Positions 1 to 8,159 of a stretch of DNA of 64,000 bases are shown piece after piece. Source of the stretch: a virus; IMG/VR virus record IMGVR_UViG_3300024346_000014, positions 1 through 64,000 of that record, one strand, 5' to 3'. How positions within the stretch are numbered: the stretch's first letter is position 1; every line of letters begins with the position of its first letter. The notes beneath the pieces are model-generated. The model was given only the letters and a program-made list of their open reading frames with translations, did no database searches and was not told the DNA's origin. A program made the translations under genes and the position numbers.

Positions 1-1177
1 GTATCTTTTTTATCTTGTCAACCTGCAAATTTAATTGATTTATTAAATTACTGTCAAATAAATTAGAGTTAACTTTTTTTCTTTTCTTTCTAAAAAAGTT
101 TAATAATATCTTATAAATTTCTTTATAAGTATCACTTTCCTTTATTAAATCTATGATGTATGGATCTTTTACCATATCCATGTTTAAATCAAATTCTTCA
201 GCGTCTAAAAAATCAGGCTTATTCAATTCTAAACCTTCATACTTATTTTTATATTCTTCTATAAAGTCTCTATATACCTTGTTTATGAATTTTACATATC
301 TTTCTTGAAAAGAATCTCCTGTTATTTTCCACTTACTAATTGTCTTTAAATCATATAATTCTATAAAATTCATGAGATCTATTACAATTAACCATATATA
401 ATCTTGAGATTTATTATCTTCACGCTTAACTTCTTCTTTTTCCATTTTATTCTGAAAAATAGGGTCTATTAATTTTGCTAAGAATGATTTAGAACTAGGA
501 TTTTCTCTATCGCCTTCGTAAAATCTAAATACTAATCCATTTATATCTCTTATTATACTATTTTCTAAAAAGCTTTCTCGAAAATCGCTATTCAAGATAG
601 ATATTATATGCTTTATAAAAGATTTTGTTTTAAATTTTTCTATTAAGTCTTCTTTAGGACAATATATAAAGTCCATTATCTCTACCTTTTGATCATCATT
701 TAAATTTCCTTCAAATACTATGGTTGGTCCATCTATTTCTAAAAAACTTGCCCATTCGTCAAGTATACCTTTGTCCTGTATAGTCTTTACTACTCTTCCT
801 TCTTCATCTAATTCATGAATAAAATTAAGTAAAAGTCCGTTTTTAGGAAGCCTTCCATAATCGTTTAAATTAACAGACGTGTTTGAGATGTATTCCATAC
901 CAAAATACATATTAGAAGGAATCCTATTTGTTTTATCTCCCAAGTTACTTATATGAGATATAGGATCGTTATAAAATCTAGATAAAACCCTATCGATATA
1001 TCCTATTTCATTTTTCTTATTAAAAAATTTAAGTTCATCAGTAGCTTGATCCTTTTTAAATCCTAAGAAGCTACCGTTTACTTTCTCATTGACTATAAGA
1101 TATTCATTAAATAGTTTATTTAAGAAGTCATTTCCCATTTTATCGTAAACTTCTTTTAGATGCCTTAGTCCTGCCAT
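1..1177 (-). CDS. Putative nucleotidyltransferase (DNA/RNA ligase-like fold), partial
   Basis: The reading frame opens at an ATG at 1177 and runs off the left edge without a stop, so only the N-terminal ~392 residues are seen. Residues 31-36 read EKVNGS, which fits motif I (K-x-[DN]-G) of covalent nucleotidyltransferases with Lys32 as the candidate nucleophile. A later segment near residues 212-221, NGLVFRFYEG, resembles motif IV (E-G-hydrophobic-V). These two motifs in this order suggest an RNA- or DNA-ligase-like protein, but no definite family was recognised and the C-terminus is missing. It lies upstream of two other leftward genes (to 2356). A structural protein that keeps only the fold is an alternative. 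Confidence 0.5.
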   Translation of the reverse strand, partial: MAGLRHLKEVYDKMGNDFLNKLFNEYLIVNEKVNGSFLGFKKDQATDELKFFNKKNEIGYIDRVLSRFYNDPISHISNLGDKTNRIPSNMYFGMEYISNTSVNLNDYGRLPKNGLLLNFIHELDEEGRVVKTIQDKGILDEWASFLEIDGPTIVFEGNLNDDQKVEIMDFIYCPKEDLIEKFKTKSFIKHIISILNSDFRESFLENSIIRDINGLVFRFYEGDRENPSSKSFLAKLIDPIFQNKMEKEEVKREDNKSQDYIWLIVIDLMNFIELYDLKTISKWKITGDSFQERYVKFINKVYRDFIEEYKNKYEGLELNKPDFLDAEEFDLNMDMVKDPYIIDLIKESDTYKEIYKILLNFFRKKRKKVNSNLFDSNLINQLNLQVDKIKKI

Positions 1178-1206
1178 AATATATTATTGGTTGTTTATAG
1201 ATTTAT

Positions 1207-1737
1207 TTAATCTTCTGATTCCTCCTCTTCGTCAGTATCGTCAGATGTTTTATTTGAAAGTTTCATTCCAAACTTTTTAGATGATTTACTGTCTAGTGAT
1301 ATGGAAAAACTTTTAAATTCATCAGCGTCTTCTGGATTGGTTTGAACATAATCTTTAACTTTTATCATGTCTATTTTTCCATATTTTTCTTTATCCTCAT
1401 GGAAAAGTCCATCTGCTTCTATCATCTTATCTTCTAATTCCTGAGAAGCATTAAAGTCTCCTTTAAAGGTAATCGACCAACAATAAAATTTTACATCCTC
1501 TTTTCTTTTAGAATAATAATGTGATATATCTTTTATTCGTTGAATAGCGTCAGATGCATCTTTATAAGAAGTAGACTGTCCTAGGTTATCTGATGGAACA
1601 CCAAACTGTATGTCGTTAGGCAATACTTCCATAACAGATTCTATCTTTTTTATAATGTTTTCAGAAGAAATTCCTTTTAAGGCCATTTCCTTTTTTTCAA
1701 ATATAAATTGGCTATACTTAGTTACTAAATTTTTCAT
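1207..1737 (-). CDS. Putative capsid-targeted protein, unknown function
   Basis: 176 aa, not recognised. The N-terminus MKNLVTKYSQFIFEKKE fits the capsid-targeting-like pattern shared by many genes in this window (Met-Lys, aromatic/Ile-rich helix, then F-I-F-E as a possible head-protease site). The C-terminus is very acidic (DTDEEEESED). It follows the thymidylate-kinase-like gene by 10 bp and precedes the ligase-like gene, all leftward. A head-core or internal protein is inferred from the N-terminus only. Confidence 0.6.
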   Translation of the reverse strand: MKNLVTKYSQFIFEKKEMALKGISSENIIKKIESVMEVLPNDIQFGVPSDNLGQSTSYKDASDAIQRIKDISHYYSKRKEDVKFYCWSITFKGDFNASQELEDKMIEADGLFHEDKEKYGKIDMIKVKDYVQTNPEDADEFKSFSISLDSKSSKKFGMKLSNKTSDDTDEEEESED

Positions 1738-1747
1738 CGAATAAATG

Positions 1748-2356
1748 CTATTTTAGTTTATTTATATTATTTTTATATATTATTTTGTCAAACATCTTCA
1801 TCATAACAGCCTCGCTTAAAAAGTCTTTATTGTTAATTACGTGAGTATATGAATTATTTTTAGTGTTGCATTCTATGTTTTTAATATTATCTTCAAATAC
1901 TTTATCAAATAGATAATTTTCTTTTGCACTATCTGTAAAGTTATCAAATAAATCGCTATGATCGCGTTCCTCCTTATTATTTGAAGTTACTCTAATTACA
2001 TGACAGTTTTCATATAATGTACTATCTAGTAAATTATGCAATTCTTTGTTTAATTTATTTACGTTTAACCTATTTCTTAAAATAGACCAAACGTATGCTG
2101 AAAAAATTCCTCTATCGAATACTATAACCTTATCTTTTAAAACTGTTTTATGTAACTCTAAAATAGTAAGAGTATTAGATATAGTAAAATAATGAAAAGC
2201 TTCTTTTGGCTCAATGTCTTCAAAATCTAAGTTTTTCATATGAGACACGTGTCCATATTTGTAAAATATTACGTCACCATCTCTTCTAATAGATTTTAGA
2301 TAGTTTACCATGTGAGTTTTACCAGAGCCCTGTGACCCTTCTATAATTATTATCAT
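1748..2356 (-). CDS. Deoxynucleoside/thymidylate kinase-like P-loop kinase
   Basis: 202 aa. Residues 1-15 form a beta strand and Walker A loop (EGSQGSGKTH). A DRG-F-S-A-Y segment near residue 80 matches the DR[YFG] signature of thymidylate and deoxynucleoside kinases, and a charged lid-like stretch (NNKEERDHSD) follows near residue 125. Such enzymes phosphorylate dNMP or deoxynucleosides for phage DNA synthesis, which agrees with thymidylate synthase elsewhere in the window. The exact substrate cannot be read from sequence. First gene of a leftward unit that starts in the divergent region 2357-2432. Confidence 0.7.
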   Translation of the reverse strand: MIIIIEGSQGSGKTHMVNYLKSIRRDGDVIFYKYGHVSHMKNLDFEDIEPKEAFHYFTISNTLTILELHKTVLKDKVIVFDRGIFSAYVWSILRNRLNVNKLNKELHNLLDSTLYENCHVIRVTSNNKEERDHSDLFDNFTDSAKENYLFDKVFEDNIKNIECNTKNNSYTHVINNKDFLSEAVMMKMFDKIIYKNNINKLK

Positions 2357-2432
2357 TATTGTTTTATTTTACAACTATACTATTACACTATATGTTTTAC
2401 AAATAAATAACAAAAAAGTTTTACACTTTATT

Positions 2433-2903
2433 ATGAACAAATACATAAAAGTTTTTGAATATTTTGAAAAAGCAGAGATAAAAGACCTAAAAGCTGGCTC
2501 TAGTGGAAATTGGAATTCCATAAGAGATCACATACAGTCTTTAAAAAGCTTTACTATAATAAACTTTAAAGATAGAGAAGGTTATTTAGAGTTTTTAACT
2601 GATTGTAAAGACGACGTTGTAAAACAGTCTTATTATACTGGCTTTGGAAATGGTGTAAAAAAATGTCCATCCGTGTTTATTAATCGTAAATTAAAAATAA
2701 ACGATGATGATTTTGAAAAATATAATTTAATAAATTATTTAGTTGGCAAAGACAATAAGCCTAATATATTAGTTAAATCTAAAAAAGAGTCTAATGTGAT
2801 AGGTAATGAAGTAGTATCTACTCTTTCTCAAAATGAAGTATATCCTGAAGATCATTTTAAAATAGATTCTGTATTTTACAAATTCATAAACTTTTTCTCC
2901 TAA
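2433..2903 (+). CDS. Putative capsid-targeted protein, unknown function
   Basis: 156 aa, unrecognised. It begins MNKYIKVFEYFEKAE, a member of the N-terminal MK-Y-I-K-x-F-x-x-F family seen across the window. This is one of only two clear members on the plus strand. The rest of the protein is mixed alpha/beta by eye with no catalytic motif. It starts 77 bp from the divergent kinase gene, with an A-rich leader (AAATAACAAAAAAG) ahead of the ATG and no Shine-Dalgarno sequence. Confidence 0.6.
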   Translation: MNKYIKVFEYFEKAEIKDLKAGSSGNWNSIRDHIQSLKSFTIINFKDREGYLEFLTDCKDDVVKQSYYTGFGNGVKKCPSVFINRKLKINDDDFEKYNLINYLVGKDNKPNILVKSKKESNVIGNEVVSTLSQNEVYPEDHFKIDSVFYKFINFFS

Positions 2904-2932
2904 CTAGGTATAACATACTAAACTAAAATAAA

Positions 2933-3238
2933 ATGAGTAATAAAGATAAAGATATACAACAGGGTTTTTCAGGTATGAATTTTGGTAAAAAATCAAAATT
3001 ATTTCATGAAATGCCAGATTATAAATCAAGGTCAACTAAGAAACAAGCTCTTAACGAACTTAGACAAACTAAAGATGATGCTTACACTAACTCAAATAAA
3101 ACTGCTTCTCAAGAAGAGTTAAGATTAGAAGCAAAATCATTTATAGATAAAGAACATTATCATTTAAATTCAGACTTAAATAGTTCTCAATTCGCAGATG
3201 TAATAACTGCTTTAGTAGACTATAAAAATAATCATTAA
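2933..3238 (+). CDS. Small hydrophilic protein, unknown
   Basis: 101 aa, lysine-, asparagine- and serine-rich, no membrane segment, not recognised. The early part FSGMNFGKKSKLF-HEMPDY is the only distinctive piece. It lies 3 bp upstream of the endolysin gene in a rightward run, so it is probably cotranscribed with the lysis gene. No role can be assigned. Confidence 0.6.
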   Translation: MSNKDKDIQQGFSGMNFGKKSKLFHEMPDYKSRSTKKQALNELRQTKDDAYTNSNKTASQEELRLEAKSFIDKEHYHLNSDLNSSQFADVITALVDYKNNH

Positions 3239-3241
3239 AAT

Positions 3242-4090
3242 ATGTTATTAAAAAAAGGAAGTATCGGCACTAGAGTAAGAGAATTACAAACTTTATTAAA
3301 AATTAAAGTAGATGGGCATTTTGGACCAGCTACAGAAACAGCCGTTGTGGCATTTCAAAATCAAAGAAATTTAGAACCAGACGGTATCGTTGGACCAAAC
3401 ACTTGGGAAAAATTAAAATCTAGTTTAATTATAAACGAAGTAGAATCAGAAGATAACAGAGGGTACGTTTGGATATTAGATAACGGTCACGGAGGAATCA
3501 TAGATGGAATATACCAAACAGCAGGTAAAAGGTCTCCTAAATGGGAAGATGGCACTCAATTATTCGAAGGTGAATTTAATAGAGCAGTTGTAAAAAGGAT
3601 CATTGAATTATGCAAAGTTGAGGGTATAGAATGCATTAACTTAGTTGATACTGAAAAGGACCTTTCATTAAGGTGGAGAACTGATGAAGCAAATGATATT
3701 TATAGAAAACGTCAACAACTGGATGGTAAGAAATGTATATACGTTTCGGTTCATGCAAATGGCTTTAATAAAGAAAGCGCTCACGGATGGTCTGTATATA
3801 CAACAGTTGGTGAAACTGTTTCAGATAAAATAGCTCAGATTCTATATGAAAAAGCAAGAGTTGAATTTCCAGATCACAAAATGAGAAGAGATACTAGAGA
3901 TGGAGATGCAGATAAAGAAGCTAACTTTTGGGTTTTACGTAAAGTTGTAATGCCATCTATTCTTTCAGAGAATTTCTTTATGACAAATAGAGAAGAATCT
4001 AAATTACAGCTAAGTGAAGAAGGAAGAGATAGAATAGCTAAGATTCATTTTGAAATGATAAAAGAAGTTGAACAAAGAAAACTAGTCTAA
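3242..4090 (+). CDS. Endolysin: peptidoglycan-binding domain plus N-acetylmuramoyl-L-alanine amidase
   Basis: 282 aa. Residues ~1-60 are a PG_binding_1 repeat (GSIGTRVRELQTLLKI, then DGHFGPATETAVVAFQ, then DGIVGPNTW). Residues ~75-275 are an Amidase_3-type zinc amidase with the expected ligands in order: His83 (DNGHGG), Glu111 (FEGEFN), His171 (SVHANG) and the catalytic Glu243 (SENFFMT). It would cut the amide bond between muramic acid and the stem peptide at lysis. There is no signal peptide, so it would need a holin or other release; none was recognised nearby. Both domains are complete. Confidence 0.9.
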   Translation: MLLKKGSIGTRVRELQTLLKIKVDGHFGPATETAVVAFQNQRNLEPDGIVGPNTWEKLKSSLIINEVESEDNRGYVWILDNGHGGIIDGIYQTAGKRSPKWEDGTQLFEGEFNRAVVKRIIELCKVEGIECINLVDTEKDLSLRWRTDEANDIYRKRQQLDGKKCIYVSVHANGFNKESAHGWSVYTTVGETVSDKIAQILYEKARVEFPDHKMRRDTRDGDADKEANFWVLRKVVMPSILSENFFMTNREESKLQLSEEGRDRIAKIHFEMIKEVEQRKLV

Positions 4091-4104
4091 TTAAAAAATA
4101 TACA

Positions 4105-4542
4105 ATGGAAAACACAGTTAAAAGTAATACAGATAACATATCTGAAAAATTTAAAAAAGAAAGAGACCATTACTCTTTAGAAATTCGTAGAAACGTTGAA
4201 AAATTAAATAATATACGAGACCTTAAAGAAGTTCAAATATTTTTTCTAAGCGTCAGACAGCGTCTTCTTGAAGACAATCATACGCTAATAGATACTTTAT
4301 CTAAGCTAAAGAAATCATATAGACAGAAGAAAGGTAAAGAGTGGGAAAATGTTTCTAATCAAAATATGAGATATCAATCTCATGAAAAAAAGGTTATTGT
4401 AGAAGGAAAAACAACCGAAATGCAAGAAACTGTTGAGGTTATAGAAAATCAAATATCCTTCATGGATGGATCTATAAAAACAGTAGACAATGTTTTATTT
4501 GGTTTAAAAACTCGTCTTGATCTAGAAAAACTATTAGGCTAA
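4105..4542 (+). CDS. Coiled-coil protein, unknown
   Basis: 145 aa, almost wholly charged helix with heptad-like spacing (EKFKKERDHYSLEIRRNVEKL; QETVEVIENQISFMDG). No family recognised. It sits between the endolysin and the UvsW-like helicase with gaps of 14 and 6 bp, so it is part of the same rightward unit. Confidence 0.6.
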   Translation: MENTVKSNTDNISEKFKKERDHYSLEIRRNVEKLNNIRDLKEVQIFFLSVRQRLLEDNHTLIDTLSKLKKSYRQKKGKEWENVSNQNMRYQSHEKKVIVEGKTTEMQETVEVIENQISFMDGSIKTVDNVLFGLKTRLDLEKLLG

Positions 4543-4548
4543 TATTAT

Positions 4549-6258
4549 ATGTTAAAGTTTAAAGTCTTCAAAACTAGAAATTGTATAAAGTTAGTAGAAT
4601 GGGATAGCGATTCTGAAAAAGGAAGGTTGCGAGATCATTTTACTAAAAAATCAAAAGATGGAGATTTTAACGTATTAGTAGATAGAGGTATATGGGACGG
4701 AATGGACAATTTTATGTCTAAGGAAAATGAAATACCGATAGGACTTTGGAAAGAAATATATTCTTTTTCTGAAAAAAATCAAATTAAATGCGAAATATCA
4801 GGTCTAAAGGAAACTTTAAATTTAGAATATCAAAAAGAAAACTACACTGAATTTGTAAAAAGGCTTTTCAATGGTGTAGTTGATGAACATAATAATACCA
4901 TATATCCTAGGGATTATCAATTTGAAGCAGCGTATAAGGCGCTTCAGTATAAGTACTGTACTCAGGAATTAGCGACATCCGCAGGTAAGACTCTAATTTT
5001 TTATATTTTTAATTCTTATTTAAAACATACTGGTATAATTAGTAGACATAATAAAGCGTTGATGATAGTTCCTAATATTTCGTTAGTTGGCCAAACTGAA
5101 GAAAAATTTAAAATGTACTCTAATGGATTAGTTAATTGGAATATTTTAATGATAGGAGGTAGGAATAAGTTCTCAGAAGAGGAATTCAGAGAAGCGGACT
5201 TAGTAATATCTACTTATCAAAGCCTTATCAGTTTTGAAGAAAAAAGCTTGGATTCTCAGTTAACTTCAGCAGTTAAGAAAAAGATGAAGTTAGAGAGACT
5301 TAAAAAACCTAAAGAAAAAGAACTTGAAAAAGCAATTAATAAAGTAAGCAATTTAAAAGAAAAAATAGATTATGCAAAGCTTTTTAGAATGTTTGAATCA
5401 TATAGTGTAGTTAATGTTGACGAAACTCATAAATCAAGAGGATCTTCTATTTCTAATATAATATCAGCTTGTAATAATTGGAGATATAAACTGGGACTTT
5501 CTGGAACGGCAAAGGTATCTGAAGAATATTCTGATTTCTATAAGATACAGGAAAAGGTTGGGCCTTTAGTCATGACTCTTTCAGCAAAGCATTTAATTGA
5601 TCATGGGTACTCTCCTAATGTATCTATTCGCATGGTTTACTTAACATATAATAAATCAAACACAGCTGCTCAGGAGTACATTAAAATGAGAAAGAGCCCA
5701 GATGAGATTAAAAGAATGTATCGAGATAATAAAGAGTATGGTAGAGAAATGTTAACTATTGAAAAAGGAATCATATTTGAAAGTCAAGAGAGATTAGACC
5801 TAATAAGCGGCATGATAAGAAAATTCGGTAAGAATACTTTAATTCTCTTCTCAGACATTAAAAATGAATATGGTAAGAATATATGCAAGAAACTTCAAGA
5901 GTGGAACAAGGACACCTATTACATCGACGGGGGTGTTGAGAGTGAACAGCGAGATGAATATAAAGATGCAATGGAAAAAAATGAAGGTGTTATTATAGTT
6001 GCTAGTTTTGGTACCTTTGCAACTGGTATTGACCTTAAGAATGTTCATCATATTGTTTTTTCAGAAACCACTAAAGCTGAAATTACAATTAGACAAGCGA
6101 TTGGTCGAGGAATGAGAAAGCTTGCAAACAAAAACAAGGTCACCATCTGGGACCTTGTAGATAAATTAGATGGTTATTCAGTACGTCACTCTGAAGTCAG
6201 AGAAAAAATATATACTGAACAATCATTTCCTATTAAGAAACATCAAGTTAGTCTTTAA
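4549..6258 (+). CDS. uvsW: UvsW-like superfamily 2 DNA helicase
   Basis: 569 aa. An N-terminal ~110-residue accessory domain precedes a full SF2 core: Q-motif-like RDYQFEAAY, Walker A T-S-A-G-K-T at 143-148, motif II D-E-T-H at 291-294, LSGTAK motif III and RQAIGRGMRK motif VI at ~515. Order and length match T4 UvsW, an ATP-dependent helicase that unwinds R-loops and branched intermediates and drives the switch to recombination-dependent replication. A lysine-rich coiled insertion (~240-275) sits between motifs Ib and II. The DETH box replaces the more usual DEAH. Confidence 0.88.
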   Translation: MLKFKVFKTRNCIKLVEWDSDSEKGRLRDHFTKKSKDGDFNVLVDRGIWDGMDNFMSKENEIPIGLWKEIYSFSEKNQIKCEISGLKETLNLEYQKENYTEFVKRLFNGVVDEHNNTIYPRDYQFEAAYKALQYKYCTQELATSAGKTLIFYIFNSYLKHTGIISRHNKALMIVPNISLVGQTEEKFKMYSNGLVNWNILMIGGRNKFSEEEFREADLVISTYQSLISFEEKSLDSQLTSAVKKKMKLERLKKPKEKELEKAINKVSNLKEKIDYAKLFRMFESYSVVNVDETHKSRGSSISNIISACNNWRYKLGLSGTAKVSEEYSDFYKIQEKVGPLVMTLSAKHLIDHGYSPNVSIRMVYLTYNKSNTAAQEYIKMRKSPDEIKRMYRDNKEYGREMLTIEKGIIFESQERLDLISGMIRKFGKNTLILFSDIKNEYGKNICKKLQEWNKDTYYIDGGVESEQRDEYKDAMEKNEGVIIVASFGTFATGIDLKNVHHIVFSETTKAEITIRQAIGRGMRKLANKNKVTIWDLVDKLDGYSVRHSEVREKIYTEQSFPIKKHQVSL

Positions 6259-6296
6259 CTAGCTACCATTGAATTAATTTTTAGTAGCCAGTTCCT

Positions 6297-6767
6297 CTAC
6301 CGCCATGATTGCATAGCAGTTTCCATTTTGCTATAGCTGAAAATAACAGTTATTTTCATAGGACTTGGTAGACCTTTTGGTTGGTATGCAAATTTGGCAA
6401 CACATAATGTTTCGTCTGGATCTCTAGAGACTTTGTTTGGTTCTTCTACCAGTTTACTGGTTAGTCTTAAAGGTTTTCCGTTATAACTAAGCGATATTTT
6501 TTCTGCATACTCAAATAACTGAGGGTTCTTTTGATATCTTAGAAATATGTTATTATTTTCAGGATTTAGCACAATAATATCTGGCGGACCTAAAGATTTA
6601 CCTTTACTGTCTTTAACTTCAAATTTCTTATAAGCAGCTGCTCTTTCAGCTGAAGAGACTTCTCCGACCATTTCCTGTGCAACCATGTCCTTAGTAAGAA
6701 GGTCTTCTGAGGCAACTGCTTCATTAATCTTCTGAAATTGAATAAAGTCTTTTATATAATTTTTCAT
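6297..6767 (-). CDS. Putative capsid-targeted internal protein, unknown function
   Basis: 156 aa. The N-terminus MKNYIKDFIQFQKINE-AVAS is the best match in the window to a T4 internal-protein leader: MK-x-Y, a helix with two Phe, then I-N-E followed by Ala, the residue order T4 gp21 protease cuts. The remainder is a beta-rich domain (FLRYQKNPQLFEYAEKISLSY) that I do not recognise. It lies 21 bp downstream of the PhoH-like gene and converges with uvsW. Confidence 0.65.
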   Translation of the reverse strand: MKNYIKDFIQFQKINEAVASEDLLTKDMVAQEMVGEVSSAERAAAYKKFEVKDSKGKSLGPPDIIVLNPENNNIFLRYQKNPQLFEYAEKISLSYNGKPLRLTSKLVEEPNKVSRDPDETLCVAKFAYQPKGLPSPMKITVIFSYSKMETAMQSWR

Positions 6768-6787
6768 ACTTTTATTTTTTTATGTTA

Positions 6788-7549
6788 TTATTTATTTGTT
6801 TCTATCTTGTCAAAAATTTGCTCAACAATTTTAATGATTGGGTTTCTAACTACATCGTCAGGATCTCTTAATTCAACACAACCGAATCCTTCTACATTTT
6901 TAAATTTTTCTAATACTATTTCTAAAGAACTATCACTTTTATTTTTAATGTCCTTTTGTCTAACGTCGCCCATTATTACCATTTTAGAGTTATCCCCTAT
7001 TCTCGTCATCAGTGTTCTTATGTTATCCATTGATATATTTTGGGCTTCATCTATTAATATAATAGAATTGTCAATGCTTCTACCTCTAGCAAATGCTATT
7101 GGTACTATTTCTATTACACCTAATTCTATTAATTTTTCCATTCTACTTCTACCTATTAGCTTTCTAATATTGTCAGTAAATGATTCCATAATAGGCGCCA
7201 TTTTTTCTTTTAAGTCACCTGGTAAATGACCTATTTCTTCGCCTTTTAAAGCAGTGATTGATTTAATTAAGACAATCCTTTTGTACTTAGGTCTTGATTT
7301 AATTAGTTTTAAAGCTTCAGAACATGATAAAAAAGTTTTTCCAGATCCAGGAAAACCGTTACATATAGTTATCATATTTTGTTTAATTGAATTAACTAAT
7401 AGTTTTTGATTTGTGGTTTTGCATTTAGTATTTATAGACATTGTTTGAAGAAACTTATCTTCTTCTACATTTCTGCTCCATACAAATTCTTCAACTTCTT
7501 GAATTTCGGCTTCAGATAGCCTTTTATTTCTTCTGCTTTTTTTACTCAT
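6788..7549 (-). CDS. phoH: PhoH-like ATPase
   Basis: 253 aa. Walker A GFPGSGKT at 65-72, Walker B LIDEAQN with Asp167-Glu168, and the family stretch ITALKGEEIGHLPGDLKEK at ~98-116 are typical of phage PhoH proteins (SF1-like RNA/DNA ATPases). Function in phages is not settled; links to phosphate stress and RNA metabolism are reported for the family. A basic N-terminus (KKSRRNKR) precedes the core. It follows the unknown gene 7556..8110 by 6 bp. Confidence 0.88.
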   Translation of the reverse strand: MSKKSRRNKRLSEAEIQEVEEFVWSRNVEEDKFLQTMSINTKCKTTNQKLLVNSIKQNMITICNGFPGSGKTFLSCSEALKLIKSRPKYKRIVLIKSITALKGEEIGHLPGDLKEKMAPIMESFTDNIRKLIGRSRMEKLIELGVIEIVPIAFARGRSIDNSIILIDEAQNISMDNIRTLMTRIGDNSKMVIMGDVRQKDIKNKSDSSLEIVLEKFKNVEGFGCVELRDPDDVVRNPIIKIVEQIFDKIETNK

Positions 7550-7555
7550 GTATAA

Positions 7556-8110
7556 TTAGTGTATTTTTGATGCTATGACAATTCCTAACATTATCTTAGC
7601 ATGGTGTAATTGAAAATCTAAATATGAATCTATTGTAATTAATTCATTTACGTTTAGTTTTTCATCTTTTAACTTCTTATCTAATTCATCTATTTTATTT
7701 ATAATATCTTCAGAAAGCTCAACTTCGTTCATTTCCTGAAGACCGTTTAACACTGTTTTAAAAGTATCAGCGTTTTCAGCGGGTGATTTTATCTTTTTTA
7801 GAAACGTTTTAGCTTTACGTATAGATGTGAATTTAACTGTCATTGAATTAGAATCTAGCCCCTTGTCTATGCTTTTTCTAATCCCGTCTAATACGGTTAT
7901 GTCTTTAGATATCACATCTAAAAATAGTATATCAGTATCGTAAAAAGATATAACTATATCTTTATCTCGATATACATATTTAAAATTAAATAATTCGTCT
8001 TCAAATGAATTTTTTTGTTCATTTTCCTCTTCCTCTTCCCCTTTTCCTCCAGATATAATATATTGGTCAAATGGAAAAGATTTTAAAAATGGAAATAATT
8101 CGTATAACAT
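7556..8110 (-). CDS. Unknown acidic protein
   Basis: 184 aa from the ATG at 8110. A longer frame back to 8230 would overlap the divergent polymerase gene and lacks a leader, so the internal start is preferred. There is a run of glutamates after GGKGEEEEENEQ at ~21-32 and a helical C-terminal half (IINKIDELDKKLKDEKL). No family recognised. It shares a 49-bp divergent promoter region with the polymerase fragment. Confidence 0.6.
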   Translation of the reverse strand: MLYELFPFLKSFPFDQYIISGGKGEEEEENEQKNSFEDELFNFKYVYRDKDIVISFYDTDILFLDVISKDITVLDGIRKSIDKGLDSNSMTVKFTSIRKAKTFLKKIKSPAENADTFKTVLNGLQEMNEVELSEDIINKIDELDKKLKDEKLNVNELITIDSYLDFQLHHAKIMLGIVIASKIH

Positions 8111-8159
8111 ATTTAAAACCTTCTTTAAATTATTTATAAAAGATATTAAATATTTTATA

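Noticed and set aside
6259-6296. Terminator between uvsW and the leftward gene
   Set aside because: Possible stem GCTAC/GTAGC is short, the loop is long, and no T-run follows on either strand.
6738-7229. Rightward reading frame of 163 residues opposite phoH
   Set aside because: Ser/Leu/Ile-rich antisense of a well-supported PhoH-like gene; no independent start signal.
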